DNA of 64,000 nt from Bacteroidia bacterium (GTDB taxonomy: Bacteria > Bacteroidota > Bacteroidia > Flavobacteriales > Flavobacteriaceae): NCBI GenBank assembly GCA_030427865.1, contig JAUICK010000007.1, positions 1 to 64,000 on the forward strand. The letters are read 5' to 3'. A program made the translations under genes and the position numbers. Below are positions 1-11,590 of the stretch, piece by piece. The notes below the pieces were generated by a model. It saw nothing but the letters and a program-made list of their open reading frames with translations. It was not told the origin of the DNA and did no database searches. Numbering within the stretch: position 1 is the stretch's first letter; every line of letters begins with the position of its first letter.

Positions 1-5
1 GTATT

Positions 6-84
6 TGTCATTTCGACTGTAATGGAAAAATCTTATTTATTGAAAATCAATTATATAGATTTTTCGCCTCCGCTCAAAATGACA
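6..84. repeat. 28-bp imperfect inverted-repeat element
   Basis: Two 28-base arms at 6-33 and 57-84 are imperfect reverse complements around a 23-base AT-rich spacer. The outer ends read TGTCATTT...GAAAAATCT and AGATTTTTCG...AAATGACA. It lies just beyond the stop of the DUF3467 gene. Half-copies of the same motif occur at 57075-57100 and inside the gene at 17171-17194. The layout suits a short non-autonomous repeat or a folded RNA end; neither is proven. Confidence 0.7.
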
Positions 85-122
85 GTTAAATCAACTTTTC
101 AGACAGCCTCTTGTAAATTAGT

Positions 123-434
123 TTAAGCTTGACCAGTAGGCCCAAAATTCATTGGAATTGGAGGTTGCTCATAATCTTTTATTTCTCCATGTTGTTGTTC
201 GAATTTTCGAACATTATCAGCCAAAGCTTGAGTTAATCTTTTAGCATGTTGAGGTGTTAAAATTATTCTCGATTTTACTTTTGCCTTTGGTACACCTGGC
301 ATAATATTGATAAAATCTACAATAAACTCTGACATAGAATGATTTATAATTGCTAAGTTAGAATATGTTCCTTCTGCAATTTCTTGATCTAATTCAATGT
401 TTATTTGACCATCTTGATTTTGATTTTCTTCCAT
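123..434 (-). CDS. DUF3467 domain protein
   Basis: This 103-residue soluble protein has no signal peptide or membrane segment. It matches the DUF3467 family from memory: a charged Gln/Asn/Glu-rich start (MEENQNQDG), a core with EGTYSNLAIINHSMSEF, and a proline-rich end (EQPPIPMNFGPTG). The family has no established biochemical role. It starts 57 bases after the rpoC stop, beyond a strong intrinsic terminator, so expression is either read-through from the rpoBC operon or from a promoter I could not see. Placement right behind rpoC suggests, without proof, a link to transcription or translation. The ATG start at 432-434 is the only plausible one. Confidence 0.85.
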   Translation of the reverse strand: MEENQNQDGQINIELDQEIAEGTYSNLAIINHSMSEFIVDFINIMPGVPKAKVKSRIILTPQHAKRLTQALADNVRKFEQQHGEIKDYEQPPIPMNFGPTGQA

Positions 435-454
435 AAGAATATATTTTAAAAAGA

Positions 455-480
455 AAAGCCTCTAAAAAATTAGAGGCTTT
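455..480 (-). terminator. rpoC intrinsic terminator
   Basis: A perfect 11-bp stem (AAAGCCTCTAA at 455-465 with TTAGAGGCTTT at 470-480) closes a 4-base loop. Read on the minus strand it is followed by a run TTTTCTTTTT. It begins 11 bases past the rpoC stop codon, as expected for the end of the secE-rpoC transcription unit. Confidence 0.9.
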
Positions 481-490
481 ATATTATGAA

Positions 491-3400
491 TTAAAAACTT
501 TGTTCTATTTCGTCTTTAGGTCCTACAATAACATTATCGTAAGCTCTCATACCTGTACCAGCAGGTATTTTCTTACCAACAATAACATTTTCTTTTAATC
601 CTTCTAAAGTATCTACTTTACCACTTACAGCTGCTTCGTTTAATACTTTTGTAGTTTCTTGGAAGGAAGCTGCAGAAATAAACGATTTAGTTTGTAAAGA
701 AGCTCTTGTAATACCTTGTAAAACTTGTTCTGCTGTAGCTGGTCTTGCATCTCTTGCTTCTACTAAGTTCTGATCGTTTCTTCTTAATAAAGAATTCTCA
801 TCTCTTAATTGACGTGCAGAAATAATTTGACCTGCTTTTAAGTTTTCTGAATCTCCAGCATTCTCGACAACTTTCATTCCGTAAATTGCATCATTTTCTT
901 CGATAAAATCGTTTTTATGAATTAATTGATTCTCTAAGAATAAAGTATCTCCAGAATCTATAATCTTAACTTTACGCATCATTTGACGAACAACAACTTC
1001 GAAATGTTTGTCGTTAATTTTTACACCCTGTAAACGATAAACCTCTTGAATTTCGTTTACTAAGTATTCTTGTACAGCAGAAGGTCCTTTAATTCTTAAA
1101 ATATCAGAAGGAGTTGTAGCTCCATCAGATAATGGCATACCAGCTTTAATAAAGTCGTTCTCTTGAACTAAAATCTGATTAGAAAGTTTAACTAAATACT
1201 TTTTAACATCGCCAGTTTTAGACTCAACTATAATTTCTCTATTACCACGCTTAATTTTACCAAAAGAAACCACACCATCTATCTCAGAAACTACAGATGG
1301 ATTAGAAGGGTTACGCGCTTCAAATAACTCTGTTACACGTGGTAAACCTCCAGTAATATCTCCTGCTTTTCCAGATTTTCTTGGTATTTTAACTAATGTT
1401 TTTCCGCTTTCTACTGTTTCTCCATCATCTACCATTAAGTGGGCTCCAACTGGTAAACTATAAGAACGCAATGCGTTACCATCATTATCTTCGATAATTA
1501 GAGAGGCAATGATTTTCTTGTTCTTAGAGTCTGTAATTACCTTTTCTTGGAAACCAGTTTGTTCATCAATTTCTACAGCGTAGTTCATACCTTGTTCTAA
1601 ATTATCGAACTTCACTTTTCCAGAGAATTCAGAAACAATTACTCCATTAAATGGATCCCATTGTACAACAACATCGCCTTTTTTAATGGTTTTTCTTTCT
1701 TTATCAAAAATAATAGAACCATAAGGAATGATATTTGTACTTAATGTAATTCCTGTTTTCTTATCGATAATTTTGATTTCTGCAGTTCTTGAAATTACGA
1801 TATCAACTTCATTTCCATCATTATCTTTCCCTTTTACAGTTCGTAAATCTTCAATAGCAACATTTCCATCGAACTTAGCTATTAACTTGTTGTCTTCTGA
1901 TATGTTACCTGCAACCCCACCAACGTGGAATGTACGTAATGTTAACTGTGTACCTGGTTCTCCAATAGATTGTGCAGCAATTACACCTACAGCCTCACCA
2001 ATTTGTACTTTGTTACGAGTAGATAAACTCTGTCCGTAACATTTTGCACAAATACCTCTTGCAGATTCGCAAGTTAATGCAGATCTTACTTCTAATCTAT
2101 CTATTCCAGATTTCTCAACATCTAATGCTAATTGAGAAGAAATTGGTTGGTTTGCTTCAAGAATTAATTCTTCTGTTATTGGGTGATATACATCGTGCAA
2201 AGAAATACGCCCTTCAATTCTGTCTGATAAAGATTCTACAATCTCATCATTTTTCTTTAATGGCGTAACTTCTAATCCTCTTAATGTTCCACAATCTTCT
2301 TCGTTAATAATAACATCTTGAGAAACATCAACTAAACGACGCGTTAAGTAACCAGCATCTGCCGTTTTTAAAGCAGTATCTGCTAAACCTTTACGAGCAC
2401 CGTGAGTAGAGATAAAGTATTCTAAAATTGATAACCCTTCTTTAAAGTTAGAAAGAATTGGGTTTTCGATAATTTCTCCACCACCAGCTGTAGATTTTTT
2501 AGGTTTTGCCATTAATCCACGCATACCTGTTAACTGACGAATCTGCTCTTTAGAACCCCTTGCTCCAGAATCTAACATCATATATACAGAGTTAAATCCT
2601 TGTTGATCTTCACGTAAACGTTTCATAGATAATTCAGTTAATTGGTTATTGGTTCTACCCCAAATATCAATTACCTGATTGTAACGCTCTTTTTGCGTTA
2701 ACATACCCATGTTATAGTTCATTACAATACCATCAACTTCTTTGTTTGCCTCATCAATCATAGCTTGTTTTTCGGCAGGAATAATGATATCTCCTAATGA
2801 GAATGATAAACCACCTTCAAAAGCGTATTTATATCCCATATTTTTTATCTCGTCTAAGAATTCTCCAGTTGTAGGAATATCTGTAGCTTTTAAAATTCCA
2901 CCGATAATTCCACGTAAATTTTTCTTAGTTAGTACTTCATTGATATAACCAGCAGCAGCAGGAACTTTTTCGTTAAATAAAACTCTACCAACAGTAGTTT
3001 TTATAATTTTAGTTACTTGTTCTCCGTTTTCGTCTATATCTTGAGTTCTTACCTTAATAGAAGCATTTAAGTCTACTTTTTCTTCATTAAAAGCAATAAT
3101 TACTTCTTCTGGCGAATAGAAAGTTAATCCTTCTCCTTTAATTGGTACTTCTGGAGTAGAAATTCTTTCTTTTGTCATATAATACAACCCAAGTACCATA
3201 TCTTGTGAAGGAACTGTAACTGGTGCACCATTTGCAGGATTTAAGATATTATGAGAAGCTAACATTAATAATTGTGCTTCTAAAATAGCTTCTGGTCCTA
3301 GTGGTAAGTGAACCGCCATTTGATCTCCATCAAAATCCGCATTAAATGCAGAACAAGATAATGGGTGTAATTGAATTGCTTTTCCTTCAATTAATTTTGG

Positions 3401-4765
3401 TTGGAAAGCCTGAATACCAAGTCTGTGTAAAGTAGGAGCCCTGTTTAATAAAACTGGATGACCTTTAATTACATTTTCTAAAATATCCCAAACAACTGGT
3501 TCTTTTCTATCGATAATTTTCTTTGCAGATTTTACTGTTTTTACAATTCCTCTTTCAATCAATTTACGGATTACAAAAGGCTTGTACAATTCAGCTGCCA
3601 TATCTTTTGGGATACCACATTCTGACAATTTTAATTCTGGTCCAACCACAATTACAGAACGTGCAGAATAATCAACACGTTTTCCTAATAAGTTTTGACG
3701 GAAACGTCCTTGTTTACCTTTTAAGGAATCTGATAACGATTTTAAAGGTCTATTAGATTCTGTTTTTACTGCAGATGATTTACGTGTGTTATCAAATAAT
3801 GAATCTACAGATTCTTGCAACATACGTTTTTCATTACGTAAAATAACTTCAGGAGCTTTTATCTCAACCAATCTTTTTAAACGATTGTTTCTGATGATTA
3901 CTCTACGATATAAATCATTCAAATCTGATGTTGCAAAACGACCACCATCTAAAGGCACTAATGGACGTAATTCTGGTGGAATTACTGGTATTGCCTTCAT
4001 AATCATCCACTCAGGATTGTTCTCTCTGTTCTTTTGAGAATCTCTAAATGCTTCTACAACATTTAAACGCTTTAACGCTTCAGTTTTACGTTGTTTAGAA
4101 GTTTCTGTATTTGCTTTGTGTCTTAAATCGAAAGATAATTGATCTAAATCAATACGAGCTAATAAATCAATTAAACATTCAGCTCCCATTTTAGCAATAA
4201 ACTTGTTAGGGTCTGAATCTTCTAAATATTGATTGTCTTGTGGTAACTCATCAACAATATCTAAGTATTCTTCTTCTGTTAAGAAATCCATTTTTTGTAA
4301 TGGTTCTCCTTCTACATTTTTTGCAATACCTGGTTGAATTACTACGTAACGTTCGTAGTAAATAATCATATCTAACTTTTTAGATGGTAACCCCAAAAGA
4401 TATCCCATTTTGTTAGGTAATGATCTAAAGTACCAAATATGAGCTACAGGCACAACTAAATTGATGTGTCCTACTCTATCTCTACGTACTTTTTTTTCTG
4501 TTACTTCTACCCCACATCTATCACAAACAATACCCTTGTAACGAATTCTTTTGTACTTACCACAGGCACATTCATAATCCTTTACAGGACCAAAAATACG
4601 CTCACAGAATAAACCATCACGTTCTGGTTTATGTGTACGATAATTTATAGTTTCTGGTTTTAAAACTTCACCTTTAGAAACTTCTAAAATAGCTTCTGGT
4701 GATGATAAACCAATTGAGATTTTGTTAAACTTTTTTACAGTGTACTTCTCTTGTTTTCTTGCCAT
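491..4765 (-). CDS. rpoC: DNA-directed RNA polymerase subunit beta'
   Basis: The protein is the catalytic beta' subunit of RNA polymerase, 1424 residues, a normal length for Bacteroidota. The first zinc site is Cys66, Cys68, Cys81 and Cys84 (CACGKYK...CDRCG). The absolutely conserved magnesium-binding loop [10 protein letters not shown] lies near residue 475. A second zinc-type cluster ([13 protein letters not shown]) lies near residue 900, and the trigger-loop region [17 protein letters not shown] follows. It starts with ATG at 4763-4765. The 117-base spacer from rpoB contains two heptamer repeat arrays, which is unusual for this operon. Transcription continues from rpoB and ends at the hairpin 455-480. 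Confidence 0.99.
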   Translation of the reverse strand: MARKQEKYTVKKFNKISIGLSSPEAILEVSKGEVLKPETINYRTHKPERDGLFCERIFGPVKDYECACGKYKRIRYKGIVCDRCGVEVTEKKVRRDRVGHINLVVPVAHIWYFRSLPNKMGYLLGLPSKKLDMIIYYERYVVIQPGIAKNVEGEPLQKMDFLTEEEYLDIVDELPQDNQYLEDSDPNKFIAKMGAECLIDLLARIDLDQLSFDLRHKANTETSKQRKTEALKRLNVVEAFRDSQKNRENNPEWMIMKAIPVIPPELRPLVPLDGGRFATSDLNDLYRRVIIRNNRLKRLVEIKAPEVILRNEKRMLQESVDSLFDNTRKSSAVKTESNRPLKSLSDSLKGKQGRFRQNLLGKRVDYSARSVIVVGPELKLSECGIPKDMAAELYKPFVIRKLIERGIVKTVKSAKKIIDRKEPVVWDILENVIKGHPVLLNRAPTLHRLGIQAFQPKLIEGKAIQLHPLSCSAFNADFDGDQMAVHLPLGPEAILEAQLLMLASHNILNPANGAPVTVPSQDMVLGLYYMTKERISTPEVPIKGEGLTFYSPEEVIIAFNEEKVDLNASIKVRTQDIDENGEQVTKIIKTTVGRVLFNEKVPAAAGYINEVLTKKNLRGIIGGILKATDIPTTGEFLDEIKNMGYKYAFEGGLSFSLGDIIIPAEKQAMIDEANKEVDGIVMNYNMGMLTQKERYNQVIDIWGRTNNQLTELSMKRLREDQQGFNSVYMMLDSGARGSKEQIRQLTGMRGLMAKPKKSTAGGGEIIENPILSNFKEGLSILEYFISTHGARKGLADTALKTADAGYLTRRLVDVSQDVIINEEDCGTLRGLEVTPLKKNDEIVESLSDRIEGRISLHDVYHPITEELILEANQPISSQLALDVEKSGIDRLEVRSALTCESARGICAKCYGQSLSTRNKVQIGEAVGVIAAQSIGEPGTQLTLRTFHVGGVAGNISEDNKLIAKFDGNVAIEDLRTVKGKDNDGNEVDIVISRTAEIKIIDKKTGITLSTNIIPYGSIIFDKERKTIKKGDVVVQWDPFNGVIVSEFSGKVKFDNLEQGMNYAVEIDEQTGFQEKVITDSKNKKIIASLIIEDNDGNALRSYSLPVGAHLMVDDGETVESGKTLVKIPRKSGKAGDITGGLPRVTELFEARNPSNPSVVSEIDGVVSFGKIKRGNREIIVESKTGDVKKYLVKLSNQILVQENDFIKAGMPLSDGATTPSDILRIKGPSAVQEYLVNEIQEVYRLQGVKINDKHFEVVVRQMMRKVKIIDSGDTLFLENQLIHKNDFIEENDAIYGMKVVENAGDSENLKAGQIISARQLRDENSLLRRNDQNLVEARDARPATAEQVLQGITRASLQTKSFISAASFQETTKVLNEAAVSGKVDTLEGLKENVIVGKKIPAGTGMRAYDNVIVGPKDEIEQSF

Positions 4766-4773
4766 GTCTTTCT

Positions 4774-4808
4774 TATAGTCTTTAGTCTTTAGTCTTTAGT
4801 TTTTAGTA
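4774..4808. repeat. heptamer array TTTAGTC in the rpoB-rpoC spacer
   Basis: Five consecutive 7-base units of the form TTTAGTC: two exact copies at 4781-4794 and three flanking copies with one substitution each. On the coding strand this gives repeated ACTAAAG ending about 8 bases before the rpoC ATG. It shares the TTAGT core with the neighbouring CTAACAA/TTGTTAG array. Confidence 0.9.
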
Positions 4809-4843
4809 ATCAGTTTTACCTTTCTTCTTAGTGATTAGCGTAA

Positions 4844-4871
4844 CTAACAACTAACAACTAACAACTAACAA
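4844..4871. repeat. heptamer array CTAACAA (4 units) in the rpoB-rpoC spacer
   Basis: Four exact tandem copies of CTAACAA (TTGTTAG on the minus strand) begin 12 bases after the rpoB stop. The same heptamer forms an 11-copy array at 14862-14938. Confidence 0.92.
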
Positions 4872-4882
4872 CTATTAAAAAA

Positions 4883-7800
4883 TTATTCTTCTAATCTAAC
4901 GTCTAATCCTAAACCTTTCAGTTCATGCATTAATACGTTAAACGATTCTGGTAAACCTGGTTCTGGCATAGATTCGCCTTTCACAATACTTTCGTATGTT
5001 TTAGCTCTACCCATAACATCATCAGATTTTACAGTTAAGATTTCTCTTAAGATACTTGATGCCCCATATGCCTCAAGTGCCCAAACTTCCATCTCTCCAA
5101 AACGCTGACCTCCAAATTGTGCTTTACCACCTAATGGTTGTTGTGTAATTAATGAGTAAGGTCCAATAGAACGCGCGTGCATTTTATCTTCAATCATGTG
5201 ACCTAACTTAATCATATAAATTACCCCAACTGTTGCTGGTTGATCAAAACGTTTTCCAGTTCCACCATCATATAAATACGTATGACCAAATCTTGGTACA
5301 CCTGCATCATCTGTATATTTGTTAATCTCTTCTAAAGATGCTCCATCAAAAATTGGTGTTGCATATTTTTTGTCTAATTTTTGACCTGCCCAACCAAGAA
5401 CAGTTTCATAAATTTGACCAATATTCATACGAGAGGGTACCCCTAATGGATTTAAAACGATGTCTACTGGGGTTCCGTCTTCTAAGAAAGGCATGTCTTC
5501 TGCTCTTACAATACGAGCAACAATACCTTTATTTCCGTGACGACCAGCCATTTTATCACCTACTTTTAACTTACGTTTTTTGGCGATGTAAACTTTAGCT
5601 AATTTTAAAATTCCTGCTGGTAATTCATCTCCTACTGAAATGGTAAATTTTTGTCGACGCAAAGAACCTTGTAAATCGTTTACTTTGATTTTGTAGTTGT
5701 GAACAAGTTCACCTACTAATTTATTTAAATCTTCATCAGTTGTCCAAGTACCTGTTAAATGCACATAATCATCTACAGAATTTAACATTTTAAGCGTGTA
5801 TTTTTTACCTTTTGGCAATACTTCTTCACCTAAATCGTTAAATACTCCTTGAGATGTTTTTCCGCTAATTAAAGTGAATAATTTTTCAATTAATTGCTCT
5901 TTTAAACCTTCAAACTTAGACACAAAAGATTGCTCTAAAGTAGCTACTGCTTCTTTATCTCTTAACCTCTTATTTTTATCTTTTACAGCTCTTCTAAATA
6001 ATTTTTTATCGATTACTACCCCTCTTAATGATGGAGAAGCTTTTAATGATGCATCTTTTACATCTCCTGCTTTATCACCAAAAATAGCACGTAATAACTT
6101 TTCTTCTGGAGTTGGGTCAGATTCTCCTTTTGGTGTAATCTTACCAATTAAGATATCACCAGGATTTACTTCTGCTCCAATTCTTATCATTCCATTTTCA
6201 TCTAAATCTTTAGTAGCTTCTTCAGAAACGTTAGGAATATCATTAGTTAACTCTTCAGTTCCTAATTTTGTATCTCTTACGTCTAAAGAATACTCATCAA
6301 TATGAATAGATGTAAATATATCTTCGCGAACTACTTTTTCTGAAATTACAATGGCATCCTCAAAGTTATACCCTTTCCAAGGCATAAAGGCTACTTTCAT
6401 ATTTCTACCTAAAGCTAATTCTCCTTTTTGTGTTGCATAACCTTCACAAAGTACCTGTCCTTCTGTAACTCTATCGCCTTTTTCTACTATAGGTTTTAGA
6501 TTGATAGATGTACCTTGATTGGTTTTTCTAAATTTAATTAAGTCATAAGAAACTTCATCAGAATCAAAACTTACTAATCTTTCTTCTTCTGATCTGTCGT
6601 ACTTAATTGTAATTTTATTTGCATCTACATAAGTTACTTCTCCTTCTCCTTCTGCATTGATTAAAATTCTTGAGTCTTTAGCAACTCTTCTTTCTAATCC
6701 TGTTCCGACAATTGGGGCTTCTGGACGCAATAATGGTACAGCTTGACGCATCATATTAGACCCCATCAAAGCACGGTTTGCATCATCGTGTTCTAAGAAA
6801 GGAATCAAAGATGCAGATATTGATGCAATTTGATTTGGCGCAACATCCATATATTGAATGTCTTGAGGTGTTACCACAGGAAAATCTCCTTCTTCACGAG
6901 CAATTACTCTTTCTGGAACAAAACTTCCATCTTCATTTAATTCTAAATTAGATTGAGCAATTTTCATACCTTCCTCTTCTTCTGCACTTAAATAAATTGG
7001 CTCATCTTTTGCAACAACACCATTATTAACTTTTCTGTATGGAGTTTCAATAAACCCTAAGTTGTTTACTTTAGCAAAAACAGAGAGTGAAGAAATTAAT
7101 CCAATGTTTGGTCCTTCGGGTGTTTCAATTGGGCATAAACGACCATAGTGTGTATAGTGTACATCACGAACTTCGAAACCTGCTCTTTCTCTTGATAATC
7201 CTCCAGGTCCAAGTGCAGATAATCTACGCTTGTGTGTAATCTCTGCTAATGGATTGGTTTGATCCATAAACTGAGATAACTGGTTGGTACCAAAGAATGA
7301 GTTAATTACTGATGATAATGTTTTTGCATTAATTAAGTCTATTGGTGTAAATACTTCGTTATCACGAACATTCATACGCTCACGAATTGTTCTTGCCATA
7401 CGCGCTAAACCAACACCAAACTGACCTGCTAATTGTTCTCCAACAGTTCTTACACGTCTGTTTGATAAGTGATCTATATCATCTACTTCTGCTTTTGAAT
7501 TAATTAACTCTATTAAATATTTAATAATGGTAATAATATCTAATTTTGTTAATACTTTTTGATCCATATCAACATCTAACTGAAGTTTGGTGTTCATTCT
7601 AAAACGACCAACTTCACCTAAATTATAACGTTGTTCAGAAAAGAATAACTTATCTATAATACCCCTTGCAGTCTCCTCATCTGGCGGTTCTGCATTACGT
7701 AATTGTCTATAAATATGTTCTACTGCTTCTTTTTCTGAATTGGTAGGATCTTTTTGTAATGTATTATGAATAATTGCATAATCTGCCATTTGATTATCTT

Positions 7801-8692
7801 CTTTATGAAGTAAAATCGTTTTAGCACCTGCTTCAATTATTTCATCAATATGTTCTTTTTCTAAAATTGTATCACGATCAAAAATGATTTCATTTCTTTC
7901 GATTGATACTACTTCTCCTGTATCTTCATCCACAAAATCTTCATGCCAAGTTTTTAAAACTCTTGCAGCTAATTTGCGCCCTAATACTTTCTTTAATCCA
8001 GCTTTAGAAACTTTTACTTCTTCTGCAAGGTCAAAAATTTCTAAAATATCTTTATCTCTTTCAAAACCTATAGCTCTGAATAATGTTGTTACTGGTAATT
8101 TTTTCTTTCTATCAATATAAGCATACATTACTTGATTGATATCGGTAGCAAACTCTATCCAAGATCCTTTAAAAGGAATAACTCTTGCTGAGTATAATTT
8201 TGTACCGTTTGCGTGGAAAGATTGCCCAAAGAATACACCAGGTGATCTGTGTAACTGAGAAACTACCACACGCTCTGCACCATTAATTACAAAGGTACCA
8301 GAGTTTGTCATGTAAGGAATTGTACCAAGATATACATCTTGTACAATTGTTTCGAAATCTTCGTGTTCTGGGTCTGTACAATATAATTTTAAACGTGCTT
8401 TTAAAGGTACACTATGAGTAAGACCTCTCTCTATACATTCTTGAATTGAATATCTTGGTGGGTCTACAAAGTAGTCTAAAAATTCTAATACAAATTGATT
8501 TCTTGTATCTGTAATTGGAAAGTTATCCATGAAGGTTTTGTACAAACCTTCTTCACCTCTTTCTTCTGCCTTAGTTTGAAGTTGGAAAAAGTCTTGAAAA
8601 GACTTTACCTGAATATCCAAAAAGTCTGGATATTCCTTAATCATTTGAGAAGTTGCGAAGTTGATTCTTTCAGTAGTGTTTTTCGTTGCCAA
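4883..8692 (-). CDS. rpoB: DNA-directed RNA polymerase subunit beta
   Basis: The beta subunit of RNA polymerase, 1269 residues. The rifampicin-pocket region near residues 462-510 reads [15 protein letters not shown] then [19 protein letters not shown], i.e. the usual drug-sensitive residues. The conserved GRHGNKG and the C-terminal [14 protein letters not shown], which contacts beta', are present. The start codon at 8690-8692 is TTG, giving [12 protein letters not shown]; no ATG lies nearby and this N-terminus agrees with flavobacterial RpoB as I recall it. The 153-base spacer from rplL holds two hairpins. It is cotranscribed with rpoC. Confidence 0.99.
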   Translation of the reverse strand: MATKNTTERINFATSQMIKEYPDFLDIQVKSFQDFFQLQTKAEERGEEGLYKTFMDNFPITDTRNQFVLEFLDYFVDPPRYSIQECIERGLTHSVPLKARLKLYCTDPEHEDFETIVQDVYLGTIPYMTNSGTFVINGAERVVVSQLHRSPGVFFGQSFHANGTKLYSARVIPFKGSWIEFATDINQVMYAYIDRKKKLPVTTLFRAIGFERDKDILEIFDLAEEVKVSKAGLKKVLGRKLAARVLKTWHEDFVDEDTGEVVSIERNEIIFDRDTILEKEHIDEIIEAGAKTILLHKEDNQMADYAIIHNTLQKDPTNSEKEAVEHIYRQLRNAEPPDEETARGIIDKLFFSEQRYNLGEVGRFRMNTKLQLDVDMDQKVLTKLDIITIIKYLIELINSKAEVDDIDHLSNRRVRTVGEQLAGQFGVGLARMARTIRERMNVRDNEVFTPIDLINAKTLSSVINSFFGTNQLSQFMDQTNPLAEITHKRRLSALGPGGLSRERAGFEVRDVHYTHYGRLCPIETPEGPNIGLISSLSVFAKVNNLGFIETPYRKVNNGVVAKDEPIYLSAEEEEGMKIAQSNLELNEDGSFVPERVIAREEGDFPVVTPQDIQYMDVAPNQIASISASLIPFLEHDDANRALMGSNMMRQAVPLLRPEAPIVGTGLERRVAKDSRILINAEGEGEVTYVDANKITIKYDRSEEERLVSFDSDEVSYDLIKFRKTNQGTSINLKPIVEKGDRVTEGQVLCEGYATQKGELALGRNMKVAFMPWKGYNFEDAIVISEKVVREDIFTSIHIDEYSLDVRDTKLGTEELTNDIPNVSEEATKDLDENGMIRIGAEVNPGDILIGKITPKGESDPTPEEKLLRAIFGDKAGDVKDASLKASPSLRGVVIDKKLFRRAVKDKNKRLRDKEAVATLEQSFVSKFEGLKEQLIEKLFTLISGKTSQGVFNDLGEEVLPKGKKYTLKMLNSVDDYVHLTGTWTTDEDLNKLVGELVHNYKIKVNDLQGSLRRQKFTISVGDELPAGILKLAKVYIAKKRKLKVGDKMAGRHGNKGIVARIVRAEDMPFLEDGTPVDIVLNPLGVPSRMNIGQIYETVLGWAGQKLDKKYATPIFDGASLEEINKYTDDAGVPRFGHTYLYDGGTGKRFDQPATVGVIYMIKLGHMIEDKMHARSIGPYSLITQQPLGGKAQFGGQRFGEMEVWALEAYGASSILREILTVKSDDVMGRAKTYESIVKGESMPEPGLPESFNVLMHELKGLGLDVRLEE

Positions 8693-8751
8693 AAGAGAAT
8701 ATTTTTTTGATTAAAATCTGAATTAAAATAAAGAACGAATATATACACAAA

Positions 8752-8773
8752 ATGGTTTAGGCCTAAAAACCAT
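8752..8773. other. inverted repeat in the rplL-rpoB spacer
   Basis: ATGGTTTAGG pairs with CCTAAAAACCAT, with two bases bulged, around the palindromic centre TAGGCCTA. It sits 60 bases upstream of the rpoB start on the minus strand. In E. coli this spacer carries a partial terminator and an RNase III site; whether the same applies here is inference. Confidence 0.6.
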
Positions 8774-8804
8774 AGTTCTTAGTACCTAAACCTAAATTTG
8801 TTTT

Positions 8805-8835
8805 CTCGAATTCGAATCCTTGTTCGAAAATCGAG
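8805..8835. other. hairpin just after rplL
   Basis: CTCGAATTCGAA and TTCGAAAATCGAG form a stem of nine pairs with one mismatch and one bulge around a six-base loop. It starts 11 bases past the rplL stop and has no U-run, so an RNA-processing or stability hairpin is more likely than a full terminator. Confidence 0.6.
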
Positions 8836-8845
8836 AAGTAATAGC

Positions 8846-9223
8846 TTACTTAAGCTCTACTTCAGCTCCAGCTTCTTCTAAAGATTTTTTAAGACCTTCA
8901 GCCTCATCTTTAGATACACCTTCTTTTACTGCTGCAGGAGCGCTATCTACGATACCTTTAGCTTCTTTTAATCCTAAACCAGTTAATTCTTTAACTAATT
9001 TTACAACTGCTAACTTAGAACCACCTGCTGCTTTTAAAATTACATCGAATTCAGTTTGCTCTTCACCTGCATCATCTCCACCACCTGCTGCTGGACCTGC
9101 TACTGCAACTGCTGCTGCTGCTGGCTCTATACCATACTCGTCTTTTAAAATAGTAGCTAATTCATTAACTTCTTTTACTGTTAAGTTAACTAATTGCTCT
9201 GCGAAATCTTTTAAATCTGCCAT
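8846..9223 (-). CDS. rplL: 50S ribosomal protein bL12 (L7/L12)
   Basis: The flexible stalk protein that recruits translation factors. It has 125 residues: an N-terminal dimerisation domain ([20 protein letters not shown]), an Ala/Gly-rich hinge near residues 33-52 ([20 protein letters not shown]), and the globular factor-binding domain with [12 protein letters not shown]. The hinge makes an antisense open frame that should be ignored. It follows rplJ by 46 bases, as in other bacteria, and is followed by a hairpin before rpoB. Confidence 0.99.
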   Translation of the reverse strand: MADLKDFAEQLVNLTVKEVNELATILKDEYGIEPAAAAVAVAGPAAGGGDDAGEEQTEFDVILKAAGGSKLAVVKLVKELTGLGLKEAKGIVDSAPAAVKEGVSKDEAEGLKKSLEEAGAEVELK

Positions 9224-9269
9224 TTTAATTGTTTTTAAAAATTTTGTTTATTTTAGTTTATTTGTGCGC

Positions 9270-9791
9270 TTATTCTTTTTCAGATAATGTTTTAATAATA
9301 CCTGAAAGTGTTTGTCCTCCAGACTGTAATGCTGAAACAACATTCTTAGCTGGAGATTGTAATAATCCAATGATTTCTCCAATTAACTCTTCTCTAGACT
9401 TAATGTCTACTAAAGCATCTAATTGATCATCACCAATGTAAATAGATTCTTCTGCAAAAGCACCTTTTAATAAAGGTCTATCTTTTGTTTTCTTTCTAAA
9501 TTCTTTGATTAATTTTGCTGGTGCATTTGCAGTTTCAGCAATCATCATAGATGTATTACCCTTTAATACAGTTGGTAAGTCTCCAAATTCTTTATCTGAA
9601 GCTTCCATTGCTTTTGCAAGTAATGTATTTTTAACAACTGATAACTGAACCCCTGCTTTAAAACAAGCTCTACGTAAATTAGAGGTAGTTTGTGCATCTA
9701 ATCCAGAAATATCTGCTATGTACAGTGTATTAGTTTCGGCCAATGTTGCTGTTAAATCTTGTATTACTTGTGATTTCTCTTCTCTAGTCAT
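9270..9791 (-). CDS. rplJ: 50S ribosomal protein uL10
   Basis: The stalk base protein that binds 23S rRNA and anchors L12 dimers through its C-terminal helix. It has 173 residues, with MTREEKSQVIQDL at the start and the KNTLLAKAM rRNA-binding segment. The rplA-rplJ gap is only 21 bases, so the long rplJ leader used for L10-L12 autoregulation in E. coli is absent; any control must act elsewhere in the operon. Confidence 0.99.
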   Translation of the reverse strand: MTREEKSQVIQDLTATLAETNTLYIADISGLDAQTTSNLRRACFKAGVQLSVVKNTLLAKAMEASDKEFGDLPTVLKGNTSMMIAETANAPAKLIKEFRKKTKDRPLLKGAFAEESIYIGDDQLDALVDIKSREELIGEIIGLLQSPAKNVVSALQSGGQTLSGIIKTLSEKE

Positions 9792-9812
9792 AATGATATA
9801 AGTTTTAACTTA

Positions 9813-10502
9813 TTAAACAGCTTTTACATCAACTTCAATAGAAGGACTCATTGTACTAGACATGTAAACACTTTTTACATAAGTTCCTTTTGCAGTTGTT
9901 GGTTTCAATTTAATAATAGTTTGCAATAATTCGTTTGCATTCTCTTCAATTTTCTTAGCATCAAAAGATACTTTTCCAATTGCAGCATGTACGATACCTG
10001 TTTTATCAACTTTAAAATCGATTTTACCAGCTTTTACATCTTGAACGGCTTTGGATACATCCATTGTTACAGTACCTGTTTTTGGGTTTGGCATTAAGCC
10101 TCTTGGTCCTAAAATTCTTCCTAGAGGACCTAATTTACCCATTACACTTGGCATTGTAATAATTACATCTACATCAGTCCATCCTCCTTTAATTTTTTGA
10201 AGGTATTCATCCAATCCAACATAATCTGCACCTGCTGCTTTAGCATCTGCTTCTTTATCTGGAGTTACTAATGCTAGAACTTTTACATCTTTACCTGTAC
10301 CGTGAGGTAAAGTTACCACACCTCTAACCATTTGATTAGCTTTACGAGGGTCTACTCCTAAACGAATTGCTAAATCTACTGATGCATCAAACTTTACATT
10401 AGTAATGTCTTTGACTAGCGCTGAAGCTGCTGCTAAATCATAAGATTTAGAGCTATCTAACTTTGCGTGAGCTTCTTTTTGCTTTTTTGTTAATTTTGCC
10501 AT
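9813..10502 (-). CDS. rplA: 50S ribosomal protein uL1
   Basis: The L1-stalk protein, 229 residues, which helps release deacylated tRNA from the E site. Family segments visible are [31 protein letters not shown] and the C-terminal [17 protein letters not shown]. In many bacteria L1 represses the rplKA pair by binding its own mRNA; I see no unambiguous copy of that target here. It follows rplK by 20 bases. Confidence 0.99.
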   Translation of the reverse strand: MAKLTKKQKEAHAKLDSSKSYDLAAASALVKDITNVKFDASVDLAIRLGVDPRKANQMVRGVVTLPHGTGKDVKVLALVTPDKEADAKAAGADYVGLDEYLQKIKGGWTDVDVIITMPSVMGKLGPLGRILGPRGLMPNPKTGTVTMDVSKAVQDVKAGKIDFKVDKTGIVHAAIGKVSFDAKKIEENANELLQTIIKLKPTTAKGTYVKSVYMSSTMSPSIEVDVKAV

Positions 10503-10522
10503 TTTACTACTTTTTATAAAGT

Positions 10523-10960
10523 TTATGCTGGTGCATTGCCTTTAACTGTTAAACCCATAGAACGAGCTGTTCCTGCAATCATTCTCATTGCCGAAGTAAT
10601 TTCGAAGGCATTTAAATCTACCATTTTGTCTTCTGCAATAACTTTTATTTGATCCCAAGTAACAGACGCTACTTTCTTTCTGTTTGGTTCTCCTGAACCC
10701 TTTTTAATTTTGGCCGCTTCTAGTAACTGAACTGCTGCAGGAGGAGTTTTTACAACAAAATCAAACGATTTGTCTTTGAAAACAGTTATAACAACTGGTA
10801 AAACTTTACCTTGTTTGTCTTGCGTTCTTGCATTAAACTGTTTACAGAACTCCATAATGTTAACACCAGCAGCACCTAAAGCGGGTCCAACCGGCGGCGA
10901 TGGATTCGCTGCGCCTCCCCTTACTTGTAACTTAACTACTTTACTAACTTCTTTTGCCAT
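10523..10960 (-). CDS. rplK: 50S ribosomal protein uL11
   Basis: The GTPase-centre protein, 145 residues from the ATG at 10958-10960 ([16 protein letters not shown]). The open frame runs 13 codons further upstream, but MAKE... is the family N-terminus and the extra residues are unrelated to L11. The proline-rich switch region ([21 protein letters not shown]) and GTARSMGL near the end are present. The 70-base leader after nusG contains a weak ACAAAT/ATTTGT stem. Confidence 0.98.
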   Translation of the reverse strand: MAKEVSKVVKLQVRGGAANPSPPVGPALGAAGVNIMEFCKQFNARTQDKQGKVLPVVITVFKDKSFDFVVKTPPAAVQLLEAAKIKKGSGEPNRKKVASVTWDQIKVIAEDKMVDLNAFEITSAMRMIAGTARSMGLTVKGNAPA

Positions 10961-11030
10961 TTTAAAATGTTTAATGATTTGTTTTATAGTTGGAAGCACA
11001 AAAACAAATCGGTATATATTTGTGTAACAA

Positions 11031-11579
11031 TTATATCTTTTCTACTTGCATATAGCTTAATTCTAATGGTGTTTTTCTACCAAATATTTTCACCATCACT
11101 TCAAGTTTACGCTTTTCTTCATTTACTTTTTCTATAGTTCCATCAAAACCATTGAATGGTCCATCTACAACTTTTACTGTCTCACCAACACTGTATGGAA
11201 TTGCAATATTTTCATCTTGAACAGAAAGTTCATCTACTTTACCTAGCATTCTATTTACTTCAGATTTTCTCATTGGTACAGGCTCCCCTCCTTTAGTTTC
11301 TCCTAAAAAACCAATAACTCCAGTAATCGATTTTATTACATGTGGAACTTCTCCAGAAAGGTTAGCTTCTACCATAATATAGCCTGGAAAATAAACTCTT
11401 TCTCTGTTAACTTTTTTTCCGTTTCTAATTTGGACAACTTTCTCAGTTGGCACAATTACCTGATTTACATAATCCGATAACCCAACTCTTGAAATCTCAG
11501 TCTCTATATAAGATTTAACTTTATTTTCTTGTCCTCCAATGGCTCTTACAACATACCATTTCATTACTGAATCAGCCAT
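11031..11579 (-). CDS. nusG: transcription termination/antitermination factor NusG
   Basis: A 182-residue NusG that binds RNA polymerase through its N-terminal NGN domain ([21 protein letters not shown]) and carries a C-terminal KOW domain ([20 protein letters not shown]). The conserved [11 protein letters not shown] lies in the NGN domain. Annotated from the ATG at 11577-11579 (MADSVMKWY); the internal Met6 is a possible alternative. secE ends 11 bases upstream, so the pair is cotranscribed. Confidence 0.98.
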   Translation of the reverse strand: MADSVMKWYVVRAIGGQENKVKSYIETEISRVGLSDYVNQVIVPTEKVVQIRNGKKVNRERVYFPGYIMVEANLSGEVPHVIKSITGVIGFLGETKGGEPVPMRKSEVNRMLGKVDELSVQDENIAIPYSVGETVKVVDGPFNGFDGTIEKVNEEKRKLEVMVKIFGRKTPLELSYMQVEKI

Positions 11580-11590
11580 AATTTATATTC

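Noticed and set aside
5874..6305. 143-codon open frame on the plus strand opposite rpoB
   Set aside because: It lies entirely antisense to highly conserved rpoB codons, and its composition (Ser/Leu/Phe-rich) is what complementary coding sequence gives.
8820..9287. 155-codon Ala/Pro/Ser-rich open frame opposite rplL
   Set aside because: It is a by-product of the Ala/Gly-rich L7/L12 hinge read in antisense; it has no start signal or family.
9792..9812. L10-L12 binding leader before rplJ
   Set aside because: The gap is only 21 bases, too short for the known regulatory structure.
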